The translations under genes were made by a program, and so were the position numbers. Positions 45,828 to 54,788 of a stretch of DNA of 64,000 nt are shown here, one piece after another; the stretch's first letter is position 1, and the number at the start of each line of letters is the position of its first letter. This DNA is from Caulobacter sp. BP25. Lineage in GTDB: Bacteria; Pseudomonadota; Alphaproteobacteria; Caulobacterales; Caulobacteraceae. Location of the stretch: contig NZ_PEGH01000018.1 of assembly GCF_002737755.1 (NCBI RefSeq), positions 186,001 through 250,000 of the forward strand, in the 5' to 3' direction. The notes below the pieces were generated by a model, which made no database searches, was not told the DNA's origin, and saw only the letters and a program-made list of their open reading frames with translations.

Positions 45828-48344
45828 ATGACAAGGCTCAGCGCCGGCAAGGCGCGTTGGTGGGTTTCGGGCGCGGTGATCGCGCTGGGCCTCGCCGCCG
45901 CGCCTGCGGCCTTCTCGGCTCCGGGGACGCGCGCGTCTGCTGCGTCGTCCGCCTCTTCCCAAGCCCTGCTGCCGGTCAAGACCGACACGGCCAAGGGCGC
46001 TGTGCTCCTCACCCTGCCGGCGCCCGCCGCCGACGGGGTGTCGGGACGCTACCTCTATCAACCCAGCCTCAGCGGCGGTCTTGGCTCGACCCCGGTCGGG
46101 CTAGACCGCGCCGCATCGGGCGACACCCAGGTGCTGGTCTTCCGGCGCGTGGGCAAGAAGGTTCTGATCGCATTCGAGAACTATGGCTTCCGCGCCGTTG
46201 ACGGCGGGGCCGAGGAGGTGCGCACCGTCCAGGACAGCTTCCCCGCCTCGGTGGTCTGGTCGGGCGACGTCGTCGCCGATACGCCCGATGGCGGCTTCAC
46301 GGTCGATATCGCTTCCTTCCTGCTGCGCGACGCGTTCGACATCACCAGCGCCCTCAAGCGCGGCAAGCAGGGCGCGTTCAAGGCCGCCGCCAACCTCAGC
46401 TATGTCGACCTGAGCGCGGTCGGCGTCTTCCCCGACAATCTCGAGTTCGAGACGCGCCAGACCTTCACGGCCGACGAGCCGGGTCCCGAGGTCAACGGCA
46501 TCGTTCCGGACGCTCGCGCGGTGACCTTCGGGGTCCACCACAGCTTCATCCGCCTGCCGGGCCCTGGCTTCGTCTCGCGCGCCCACGATCCGCGCACTGG
46601 CACCTCGGCCCAGGTGCTGTTCGCGGACTACGCCGCGCCGCTCGACCAGCCGACGGTCCAGCGGCTGGTCCGCCGCTTCCGCCTGGAAAAGACTGACCCA
46701 GGCGCGGCGCGCTCGCGGGTCAAGAAGCCGATCGTGTTCTATGTCGACCGGGGGGCGCCTGAGCCGATGCGCGGCGCCCTGATCGAGGGCGGTCGTTGGT
46801 GGGCCAAGGCCTTCGAAGATGCTGGCTTCATCGACGCCTTCCGCGTGGAGGCACTGCCCGAGGGCGTCGATCCGATGGACGCGCGCTACAATGTGGTCAA
46901 CTGGATCCATCGCCAGACGCGCGGCTGGTCGACCGGCACGACGGTTGTTGATCCGCGCACCGGCGAGATCGTGCGCGGCGTGGTTCAGCTGGGCTCGCTT
47001 CGGGTGCGCCAGGATCGGATGATCTTCGAGGGCTTGGTCGGGGCCGACAAGACGGGCAAGGGCGGTCCGAACGACCCGATCAACGTCTCGCTCGCCCGGA
47101 TTCGGCAGCTGTCAGTCCACGAGATCGGCCACGCGCTGGGCCTGTCCCACAACTTCGCCGCCAGCACCTATGGCCGCGCCTCGGTGATGGACTACCCGGC
47201 GCCAGCGGTGAAGATCGAAGGCGATCGCCTGGACCTCTCGGACGCCTACGCCAAAGGTGTCGGAGCCTGGGATCGTTTCGCGATCAACTGGCTCTATTCC
47301 GAGGGCGCGCCAGGCTCAAACGAAGCCGCACGCCTGGACCGGCTGGCGCGTGACGCCCAGGCCAAGGGCATGCGCTTCGTCACCGACGCCGACTCGCGCG
47401 GGGGGGCGACGGGGCAGCCCTATGGCGCCCTCTGGGACAATGGTCCCGATGCGGTCGCCGAGCTGGACCACGTGCTGGCTGTGCGCCGGCTGGCGCTCAG
47501 CCGCTTTGGTCTCGCCAACTTGCCCAAGGGCGCGCCGGCGGCGGACCTGAAGCGCGTGCTGGTCCCCATCTATCTGTTCCACCGCTACCAGGTCGAGGCG
47601 GCGGTCAAGCTGGTGGGCGGGGTGGACTACGCCTACGCCGTGCGGGGCGACGGCCACGAGGTGGCGACGGTTACGCCGGCGGTGAGCCAGCGGCGGGCGC
47701 TGGAGGCGCTGCTCAAGACCACCGATCCGGCGACGCTGGATCTGCCCGACGGCCTTCTGGCGCTGCTGTCCTCAGGCCAGTCCGGCGCCCGCGACAAGGC
47801 CTACGAGATCGAGATCTTTCCGACCGCTGGATCGTCGGTGTTCGACCTGCCCACAACAGCCGAAATGGCGGCGGACCAGACAGTGTCGCTGCTGCTCAAC
47901 CCGGCGCGCCTGAACCGAGTGGTCGAGCAGAACCGGCGAGACCCAGCCCAGCTGGACGTCGCCGAGCTGACCAATCGCCTGCTTGCCAGCGTCGCGCCCG
48001 GCGGCGCGCAGGCCGACGGCCGCCTTGGCGACCTGCGGCGGCGGATCCGGGCCCGGATCGTCGGCAATCTGGTCGACGTGCTCAGCGACAAGGCGCTGTC
48101 GCCCACGGCGGCCGCTCAGATTGACGGCGCCCTGCGCGCCTTCGCCAAGACTCTGGCGGACTATCAAGGGCGCGGCGCGGAGGCCGATCAGGCCTCCATG
48201 CTGTCTCGCGCGCTGCTCAGCGACGATCCCGCCGCGCGCCAAGCCCTGGCCGCGCCCCGGTCGGGCGCTGTCGAGACCCTGCCGCCCGGCATGCCGATCG
48301 GTGGCGAGGACTGCTGGTTCTGCGCCCCGGGCTCGAACTTGTGA
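45828..48344 (+). CDS. zinc-dependent metalloprotease (DUF5117/DUF4953 type)
   Basis: An 838-residue exported protease. After the signal segment (WWVSGAVIALGLAAAPAAFSA) come a DUF5118/5117-like beta-rich region and the metzincin-like zinc motif HEIGHALGLSHN (His431, Glu432, His435, His441). It is followed by SVMDYPAPAV, a Met-turn-like segment. A long C-terminal domain ends EDCWFCAPGSNL. Proteins of this class accompany large TBDRs in Bacteroidetes and Proteobacteria, and their substrates are largely unknown. The start is the ATG at 45828 after GGGGGGCGGA. The stop touches the amidohydrolase region (TGATG), showing operon structure. Confidence 0.9.
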   Translation: MTRLSAGKARWWVSGAVIALGLAAAPAAFSAPGTRASAASSASSQALLPVKTDTAKGAVLLTLPAPAADGVSGRYLYQPSLSGGLGSTPVGLDRAASGDTQVLVFRRVGKKVLIAFENYGFRAVDGGAEEVRTVQDSFPASVVWSGDVVADTPDGGFTVDIASFLLRDAFDITSALKRGKQGAFKAAANLSYVDLSAVGVFPDNLEFETRQTFTADEPGPEVNGIVPDARAVTFGVHHSFIRLPGPGFVSRAHDPRTGTSAQVLFADYAAPLDQPTVQRLVRRFRLEKTDPGAARSRVKKPIVFYVDRGAPEPMRGALIEGGRWWAKAFEDAGFIDAFRVEALPEGVDPMDARYNVVNWIHRQTRGWSTGTTVVDPRTGEIVRGVVQLGSLRVRQDRMIFEGLVGADKTGKGGPNDPINVSLARIRQLSVHEIGHALGLSHNFAASTYGRASVMDYPAPAVKIEGDRLDLSDAYAKGVGAWDRFAINWLYSEGAPGSNEAARLDRLARDAQAKGMRFVTDADSRGGATGQPYGALWDNGPDAVAELDHVLAVRRLALSRFGLANLPKGAPAADLKRVLVPIYLFHRYQVEAAVKLVGGVDYAYAVRGDGHEVATVTPAVSQRRALEALLKTTDPATLDLPDGLLALLSSGQSGARDKAYEIEIFPTAGSSVFDLPTTAEMAADQTVSLLLNPARLNRVVEQNRRDPAQLDVAELTNRLLASVAPGGAQADGRLGDLRRRIRARIVGNLVDVLSDKALSPTAAAQIDGALRAFAKTLADYQGRGAEADQASMLSRALLSDDPAARQALAAPRSGAVETLPPGMPIGGEDCWFCAPGSNL

Positions 48345-48370
48345 TGCGTACCCCAGAAGGAAAGCCGCCC

Positions 48371-50173
48371 ATGACCGCTCCCCTCTCGCCGCTAGTGGCC
48401 CTATCCCGACGGGCGCTGATCGTGAGCCTCGCGGCCGGCGCGCTGCTGCCGTTCGGCGCCCAGGCCGCGCCGTCTACCCTGGCGATCGTCAACGCTCAGA
48501 TCTTCGACGGCGTCGGCGCCGCGCCCTATAAGGGCGCGCTGGTGATCCAGGACGGGCGCATCGCCGAGATCGGTCCGAATGTCCGCCCGCCAAAGGGCGC
48601 CCAGGTGATCGACGCCAAGGGCGAAGCTCTGCTGCCGGGCTTCTTCGACGTCCACACCCACTGGACCCCGGCCGGCGCGCCCGCCATCACCCCGAAGATC
48701 GCCGACGCCTATGTCGCGACGGGCGTCACGACGGTGAACGATTTCCACCAGCAGCCGGAGTCGTTCGCGCCACGCCGCCAGTGGCTCTCGACCCTGACCG
48801 CGCCGCACGTCAACTTCGTCGCCCGGATCAGCACGCCGGGCGGCCACGGCGCCGACTGGGCCGACGAAGCGACCACCCGCTGGGTCGACACGCCCGAAAG
48901 CGCCCGCGCGGCGGTGGAGGGTCTGGCGCCGTACAAGCCCGACGCGGTCAAGGCCTTCACCGACGGCTGGCGCTATGGCTCGGCCCCGGACAACACCAGC
49001 ATGGACGGCTGGACGCTGAAGGCCCTGACCGAGGCGGCGCACAAGCAGAACCTCAAGGTCCTGTCGCACACCGTGACGTCCGACCGCGGCGGCGTGGCGG
49101 CGGACTCCGGCGTGGACATCATCGCCCACAGTCTGCAGGACAGGCCGGTCGACGCCGAGACTGTCGCCAAGCTGAAGGCCAACGGCACCTTCTACGCGCC
49201 GACCCTGGCGGTCTACGAGCCGGTCAAGCCGGGCCAGAAGCCCCCGGCCGACCCCGACAGCCCCCGCGCCAAGCAGGCCGCGCGCAAGTTCGGCTACGCC
49301 CTGGCCAATGTGAAAACGCTGAAGGACGCCGGGGTCCCGATCGCGCTCGGCACCGATGCTGGCATGCCAGGCACGGTCCATGGCGCCTCGACCCTGCGCG
49401 AGATGGAGCTGCTGGTGCAGGCGGGGCTGACGCCGTCCGAAGCCCTGATCGCCGGTACCGCCACCAGCGCGCGCGCCATGAACCTGCTGGCCGATCGCGG
49501 CACACTGGAGAAGGGCAAGCGCGCCGACCTCGTGCTGATTGCTGGGACGCCCTGGACCCGCATCGAGGACGTCCGCAAGGTCGACCGGGTGTTCATCGAC
49601 GGAAAACTGGTCTTCGGTCAGGGCGCGGTCCGCTCGCCGGCCAATGACAAGCCGACCCTGCCAGCCTTGAAGGCCACGGCGCTGATCGACGACTTCCAGG
49701 GCGCTTACGGACGCACCAGCCTCGACACCCTGCGCCTCAACGACTTCGACGGCGGCCGCGACCGCAGCCTGGAAGTCTCGCAGGTGCTAGACAAGGGCGA
49801 TGGCGACCTTGTGCTCAGCGTCGCCGCCAAGATGGCGATCAAGGCCGAGCCGGACGCTGGCGTTCTGCTACCGCTGAGCCGGGGCTCGGTACAGCCGGTC
49901 GACGCCACCGCCTTCAAGGGCGTGAGCTTCGATATCCGCGGTGATGGCGGCCCCTATGTGGTGACTATCAACACCGTCTCGGGCCCCTGGACCGCCAAGG
50001 TCACGGGCCAGCCGACCTGGGCTAAGGTCACCGTGCCGTTTTCGGCCTTCGCCCGCGCGGGCAGGGGCGAGGGCGCGTGGACGGGCGCGGATCTGCTTGA
50101 GGTCGGCGTCGGCGGCTCGCGCCCGGCCGGCCGCAAGCTGTGGTTCGAGCTGGACGATGTGACCTTCTACTAG
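48371..50173 (+). CDS. exported amidohydrolase with C-terminal CIA30-like domain
   Basis: A 600-residue protein. A twin-Arg-like signal (SRRALIVSLAAGALLPFGAQAA) leads into an imidazolonepropionase-like amidohydrolase (LAIVNAQIFDGVG...GEALLPGFFDVHTHW...VLSHTVTSDRG...IALGTDAGMPGTVHGASTLREMELLVQAGLTPSEAL). After about residue 435 comes a beta-sandwich module (IDDFQGAYGRTSLDT...FKGVSFDIRGDGGPYVVTINT...KLWFELDDVTFY). It resembles the CIA30/carbohydrate-binding-like fold. Relatives of the catalytic domain include Caulobacter dipeptidases that remove C-terminal residues. ATG 48371 is chosen for its AGAAGGAAAG site; the overlapping ATG at 48344 is the alternative. It ends the receptor-protease operon. 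Confidence 0.88.
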   Translation: MTAPLSPLVALSRRALIVSLAAGALLPFGAQAAPSTLAIVNAQIFDGVGAAPYKGALVIQDGRIAEIGPNVRPPKGAQVIDAKGEALLPGFFDVHTHWTPAGAPAITPKIADAYVATGVTTVNDFHQQPESFAPRRQWLSTLTAPHVNFVARISTPGGHGADWADEATTRWVDTPESARAAVEGLAPYKPDAVKAFTDGWRYGSAPDNTSMDGWTLKALTEAAHKQNLKVLSHTVTSDRGGVAADSGVDIIAHSLQDRPVDAETVAKLKANGTFYAPTLAVYEPVKPGQKPPADPDSPRAKQAARKFGYALANVKTLKDAGVPIALGTDAGMPGTVHGASTLREMELLVQAGLTPSEALIAGTATSARAMNLLADRGTLEKGKRADLVLIAGTPWTRIEDVRKVDRVFIDGKLVFGQGAVRSPANDKPTLPALKATALIDDFQGAYGRTSLDTLRLNDFDGGRDRSLEVSQVLDKGDGDLVLSVAAKMAIKAEPDAGVLLPLSRGSVQPVDATAFKGVSFDIRGDGGPYVVTINTVSGPWTAKVTGQPTWAKVTVPFSAFARAGRGEGAWTGADLLEVGVGGSRPAGRKLWFELDDVTFY

Positions 50174-50230
50174 GCCGGTGGCGCGGGGCGGTCCGTCCGT
50201 CCGGGCGCGCGCTCGCCTTCTCGCTAGGCA

Positions 50231-50266
50231 GGAAAGAAAACGCCGCCCCAGGACCCTGGGGCGGCG
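50231..50266 (-). terminator. intrinsic terminator of reverse-strand TBDR gene
   Basis: A 12-bp perfect stem CGCCGCCCCAGG / CCTGGGGCGGCG (50241-50266). In the reverse direction it is followed by TTTTCTTTCC, so it terminates the TBDR gene at 50298-53087. It may also stop the converging amidohydrolase transcript. Confidence 0.85.
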
Positions 50267-50297
50267 CCGGTCTAGGCAAGGGAAGGAGGAGGAGCGC

Positions 50298-53087
50298 CTA
50301 GAAGTTATAACGGAGGCCGACGATGAACTGGCGGCCGCTGTGGGTGTAAACGTTCAACCGGTTGCTATCGCCGACGTACTGGTCGTTGAACTCGTCGGTC
50401 AGGTTCACCCCTTCGATCGAGAGCTTCAGGTTGTCGCGGATGTTCCAGCTGGCCTGCATGTCGACGTTCAAGGTCTCGTTGGTGCCCTGAATGGTGTTGC
50501 CGTCGCTGCCGGGAACCTGGGTCAGATAGCCGTCGCGATAGGCCAGCGAGCCGCGCACGCTCCACTTCGGTGTTTCGTAGTAGAGCGTCAGGTTGGCGGC
50601 GTTCTTCGACAGACCGACCAAGGTGGCGTTCACCGTCGGCGCGCCCGCGGTGGTCGACGTGAGATATTCGATCTTGGAGTCGACATAGGTGTAGTTGGCG
50701 ATCATGCCGAACTGGCTCAGCCAGCCCGGCAGGAAGGTGAAGGGTTGCTGGATGTTCAGCTCGAAGCCCTTCAGGTCGCCGCCGTCCGAGTTGACCGGCT
50801 GGGTGACTTGAAACACCTGATCGGGCGTCGCGCCGGTGCCGGTCAGCAAGGAGTCTGGCAGTCCCAGCGTGCTGTAGACGGCTTCGCGGCGTAGCGTCGC
50901 GACGAAGGTGTCGATCCGCTTGAAGAAGAAGCCTGCCGCCAGCATCGTGCCTGAAGCCGGGTACCATTCCAGCGACACGTCCAGGTTCTTGGACTGGGTC
51001 GGCTTCAGGAAGGGGTTGCCCGAGCTGTAGTTGCGGTTGGCGCCCTGCACCGAGACGTCGCCGCCGGGCGACAGCGAGCCGATGCCCGGACGGGCGATGG
51101 TCTTGGCGGCGCTCAAGCGCGCCACGAAGGTGTCGGTGACGTCGGCGGCGAGGTTGAACGACGGCAGGGTCAGGTCGTAGTCGCGCTTGACCTCGACCCG
51201 CTGGATCGAGCCCGACACGGCGGCGTAGCCCGCCGACTCCTGCTGGGTGTGGACCCGGCGTACGCCCGCGTCGCCCCGGAAGGGCAGACCGAAGGCCTCG
51301 AAGCGGAAGTCGGCCTGGACGTAGGCGCCGGTGTCCTGCTCCTCGACCGCGCCGTACTGGCCGCGCGCCGAGCTGTTGTTGGTGTTGGTCAGGGCGTAGA
51401 TGCCGGTGTTGCTGTAGATGTTCAGCAGGGCGGCGTACTTGTCGATGTCCGGAACCAGCCAGGCGGTGAAGTTGCCCGCTGGCAGGTTCATCCCCTTGCC
51501 AAAGCCGCTGAACACCTTGGAGACCGAGGCCAGCTCGGCCGCCGTCAGGGTCTGGCTGACCGTCTCGCTGGTCCGGTACTGGCCATAGCTGTCGTACTCG
51601 AACTTGCGCCAGTCGACGCCGGCCTTGATCTTGATGTTCTCGTTGGCGTCCCACTCGCCATAGATCTTGGCGGTCGAGAACTGGTTCTCGACGAACTGCG
51701 GGCGGATTCGGACTTCCGACGTGCCGTTGATGGCCGACCAGTTGGCCGGATCGGTCGGGTCGAAGCCCAGAAGGATCTGCGGCGCGCGGCCCTTTCGGAA
51801 ATCGTACTGGTAGTTGGCGCTGTTGGCCCGGTCGAAGGTGACGATCGTCGAGACCGGCTGAGTGAACGTCGAGTCCGCGTAGCCCGCCAGCGCGCCGATC
51901 ACCAGGCGGTCGCCGATGTTGCGCTTGGCCGACAGGGTGAACTGCTTGAACTCGGTGTTCAGCTCGTCATAGGCCGACTGGGTGCGCAGATCGACATTGT
52001 CCATCCGCGCGTAGACGAGGTTCCCGTTCTCCACGACGCCGTCGCGGATGATCGTCTGCGGCTTGCCAACGCCCGAGCGCGACAGGCCGATGGCCTGAAG
52101 CTGGGCCTCTTTCCGGATGCCGTGCAGATAGGCGTACAGCGTGTCGAGCGTGATCTCAGTGTCGGCGTCGGGCTTGAACTGCAGCGAACCCGTCAGGCCC
52201 AGGCGCTTGTTGTTGATATCGTAGCTGACATACGCCGGAATGCGCGGGGCGAAGATGCCGGTCGTCGGGTCGGTGTTGTTGATCTGGGCGATCGTGTAGC
52301 CCGGAACCGTCGAGGCGGCGTTGAAGCCCCCGTTGGAGCCGCCATAGGTCCAGCGCGTGATGTTGGCGCCTTCTTCCTTCAGGCGGCGCTCTTCGTAGGC
52401 GGCCGAGAGCAGCACGCCCAGCTTGCCGTCAAAGAAGGTGCGGCTGGCCAGGGCCGAAACGCGCGGCGTGGTCTTCTCGGAAAGATCATTGTAGCTGCCT
52501 CCGACCGACAACACGAGCTGGGGCTTACGCGTGTCGAAGGCGCGCGAGGTAGTCAGGTCGACGGTCGCGCCCAGCGAGCCTTCCTCGACATCGGCCGAGG
52601 CGGTCTTGCGCACCGCGATGCTGTTGAAGAGATCCGAGGCGAAGACGTTGAAGTCGAAACCGCGGCCGCGGTTGGTGCCGCCGCTGTTGGCCGTGCCGCC
52701 GGTCGTGGAAATGGCCTCCATGCCGTTGATACGGACGCGGGTGTATTCCGAGCCCAGGCCTCGGACGGTGATCTGGCGGCCTTCGCCGTTGATCCGCGAA
52801 ATCGAGACACCCGGAATGCGCTGCAAGGATTCTGCGAGGTTCAGGTCGGGGAACTGGGCGACGTCCTCGGCCTTGATGGCGTCCACGACGCCGGTCTCGT
52901 TGCGCTTAAGATTCATTGCGCTTTGCAGGCTGGCGCGGAAGCCGGTCACGACGATGGCCTCGACCTCATCCGTGGCTTGAGCCGGGGCGGCGTCCTGCGC
53001 GACGGCCGTGCTGGCCAGCGTCAGGGCCAGGGTCGAGGCGCTCAGCGCCAGGACGGCGCGCACGACGGGTTTGTGGTTGGTCGACAT
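50298..53087 (-). CDS. TonB-dependent receptor (Xanthomonas/Caulobacter carbohydrate type)
   Basis: A 929-residue outer-membrane receptor. A signal peptide (ending LASTAVAQ) and TonB box (EAIVVTGFRASLQSAMNLKR) precede a plug (VAQFPDLNLAESLQRIPGVSISRINGEGRQITVRGLGSEYTRVRINGMEA) nearly identical in wording to the receptor at 24993. The barrel ends with Phe (FIVGLRYNF), as expected for BAM-dependent insertion. It is divergent from the MFS transporter gene across 379 bp and is probably co-regulated with it, which points to uptake of uronate- or aldarate-containing oligosaccharides. A strong terminator follows. Confidence 0.94.
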   Translation of the reverse strand: MSTNHKPVVRAVLALSASTLALTLASTAVAQDAAPAQATDEVEAIVVTGFRASLQSAMNLKRNETGVVDAIKAEDVAQFPDLNLAESLQRIPGVSISRINGEGRQITVRGLGSEYTRVRINGMEAISTTGGTANSGGTNRGRGFDFNVFASDLFNSIAVRKTASADVEEGSLGATVDLTTSRAFDTRKPQLVLSVGGSYNDLSEKTTPRVSALASRTFFDGKLGVLLSAAYEERRLKEEGANITRWTYGGSNGGFNAASTVPGYTIAQINNTDPTTGIFAPRIPAYVSYDINNKRLGLTGSLQFKPDADTEITLDTLYAYLHGIRKEAQLQAIGLSRSGVGKPQTIIRDGVVENGNLVYARMDNVDLRTQSAYDELNTEFKQFTLSAKRNIGDRLVIGALAGYADSTFTQPVSTIVTFDRANSANYQYDFRKGRAPQILLGFDPTDPANWSAINGTSEVRIRPQFVENQFSTAKIYGEWDANENIKIKAGVDWRKFEYDSYGQYRTSETVSQTLTAAELASVSKVFSGFGKGMNLPAGNFTAWLVPDIDKYAALLNIYSNTGIYALTNTNNSSARGQYGAVEEQDTGAYVQADFRFEAFGLPFRGDAGVRRVHTQQESAGYAAVSGSIQRVEVKRDYDLTLPSFNLAADVTDTFVARLSAAKTIARPGIGSLSPGGDVSVQGANRNYSSGNPFLKPTQSKNLDVSLEWYPASGTMLAAGFFFKRIDTFVATLRREAVYSTLGLPDSLLTGTGATPDQVFQVTQPVNSDGGDLKGFELNIQQPFTFLPGWLSQFGMIANYTYVDSKIEYLTSTTAGAPTVNATLVGLSKNAANLTLYYETPKWSVRGSLAYRDGYLTQVPGSDGNTIQGTNETLNVDMQASWNIRDNLKLSIEGVNLTDEFNDQYVGDSNRLNVYTHSGRQFIVGLRYNF

Positions 53088-53466
53088 GTTCCCTCCCAGC
53101 GCCCGCGAGTTCGGGCGTGCTTTGTGTCGAAGGCGGTTCGACCGCCTTCTTCTTTGGCGTCAGGATAGGAATGGCTTTTCTTCGAGGGCCAATCTCAATC
53201 GGGTATGGACCAATGCGCGTTCAGCACGGATCGAGCCAAGGCTGGAGCCCATCAGGCCAATGTAGATCTATTTTCCCGACTCTTTTCGGACTGCGCGCTA
53301 GTTGCGCCGCCAAAAAAAGGCGAGGTTCGATGCCAAAGCCGCCTCGATCCATGTCGCCTGTGGATCGGTCCATAGGCGAATTGACTTAGACCTTCCCGCC
53401 GGACGCCTCTAGCGTCGCCATCCTAACGCCGACGGTAGATCGGTTTGGGCAAGGGAAGGGACGCGT
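53088..53466. other. divergent promoter region, TBDR and MFS genes
   Basis: The octamer TATGGACC occurs once in each orientation: 53204-53211 on the TBDR side and, as GGTCCATA, 53367-53374 on the MFS side. The latter is part of a near-palindrome TGGATCGGTCCA (53361-53372). A TTGACT at 53381 could be a -35 element for the MFS gene. AAGGGAAGGGACG is its ribosome-binding site. No gene was found. Confidence 0.5.
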
Positions 53467-54783
53467 ATGGCGGACTCCATCAAGCGCACGCGGGTGCGCT
53501 GGCTGATCATCACGGTTCTCTTCATCATCACGACGATCAATTACGCTGATCGCGCGACGTTCTCGATCGCCGGACAGTCGGCGTCGAAAGAGCTGGGCCT
53601 CGATCCGGTGGCGATGGGCTACATCATGTCGGCCTTCGCCTGGGCCTATGTTCTGGGACAGGTTCCTGGCGGCGCGCTGCTGGACCGTTTTGGCTCCAAG
53701 ACGATCTATCTGATCTCGCTGGTGGTCTGGTCTCTGTTCACCGCTCTCCAAGGACTGGCCGGATTCTTCACGGGCCTAGCGGCGGCCGTCATGTTCTTCG
53801 CCATGCGTTTCGCGGTGGGTCTGGGCGAGTCACCGTCCTTCCCGGCCAACGCCCGCATCGTCGCGGCCTGGTTCCCCGGGGCGGAGCGGGGGACCGCTTC
53901 GGCGATCTTCAACTCGGCCCAGTACTTTTCGCTGGTCGCCTTCGCGCCGCTGATGGGGTGGCTGGCCCACACTTTCGGTTGGCGGTCGGTGTTCTGGGTG
54001 ATGGGCGCCGTGGGGCTGATTGCGGCCCTGTTCTTCGCCAAGCTTATCCACAGCCCAACCACCCACCCCTGGATCAACAAGGCCGAGTTCGATCACATCG
54101 AAGCCGGCGGTGGCCTGGTGCGGATGGAGGAGGCCTCCGCGTCGAACGGCGCGGCCTTCACCTGGACGAACGTCAAGCAGGTGCTGTCCAGCCGGATGCT
54201 GCTGGGCGTGTATCTGGGCCAGTACTGCATCAATGTGCTGACCTATTTCTTCGTCACCTGGTTCCCGATCTATCTGGTCAAGGCGCGGGGCATGTCGATC
54301 ATGGAGGCGGGCTTCACCGCCGCCGCGCCGGCCCTGGCCGGCTTCGTGGGCGGCGTGGCCGGCGGGGTGATCTCCGACCACCTGCTCAAGCGGACCGGAT
54401 CTCTCGACATCGCCCGCAAGACGCCGCTGTTGCTGGGCATGATCCTGGCGACCAGCATCATCGCCTGCGTGTGGATAGAGCAGGAGTGGCTGGTCGTGGT
54501 GGTCATGGCCCTGGCCTTCTTCGGCAAAGGCGTGGCCTCGCTGGGCTGGGCTGTCGTATCCGACACCTCGCCCAAGGAGATGGCGGGCGTGACGGGCGGG
54601 GTTTTCAACACCTTCGGCAACACGGCGGGCATCGTAACCCCGATCGTCATTGGCTACATCGTCAAGGCGACCGGCTCGTTCGACGGGGCGCTGATCTTCG
54701 TCGGCGTCCACTGCGTGATCACCATCCTGGCCTACTTCCTGATCGTCGGGAAAATCCAGCGCCTGGAACTGAAGGCCGCGTGA
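53467..54783 (+). CDS. MFS transporter, ACS family (hexuronate/glucarate-like)
   Basis: A 438-residue inner-membrane transporter with 12 predicted helices. N-terminal INYADRATFSIAGQSASKELGLDPVAMGY and GGALLDRFGSK (the A-loop motif) are typical of the anion:cation symporter family that carries hexuronates, glucarate and galactarate. It would take the receptor's product across the inner membrane. The gene downstream starts six bases after the stop, so the two are co-transcribed. The neighbouring kdgD supports a sugar-acid substrate. Confidence 0.93.
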   Translation: MADSIKRTRVRWLIITVLFIITTINYADRATFSIAGQSASKELGLDPVAMGYIMSAFAWAYVLGQVPGGALLDRFGSKTIYLISLVVWSLFTALQGLAGFFTGLAAAVMFFAMRFAVGLGESPSFPANARIVAAWFPGAERGTASAIFNSAQYFSLVAFAPLMGWLAHTFGWRSVFWVMGAVGLIAALFFAKLIHSPTTHPWINKAEFDHIEAGGGLVRMEEASASNGAAFTWTNVKQVLSSRMLLGVYLGQYCINVLTYFFVTWFPIYLVKARGMSIMEAGFTAAAPALAGFVGGVAGGVISDHLLKRTGSLDIARKTPLLLGMILATSIIACVWIEQEWLVVVVMALAFFGKGVASLGWAVVSDTSPKEMAGVTGGVFNTFGNTAGIVTPIVIGYIVKATGSFDGALIFVGVHCVITILAYFLIVGKIQRLELKAA

Positions 54784-54788
54784 GCGAT

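Noticed and set aside
48341-48370. Start of the amidohydrolase at 48341/48344
   Set aside because: Possible by stop/start overlap, but AGAAGGAAAG before ATG 48371 is clearly stronger.
53958-54788. Upstream extension of the unknown 614-residue protein
   Set aside because: It is the shadow frame of the MFS gene; the signal peptide at 54789 sets the start.
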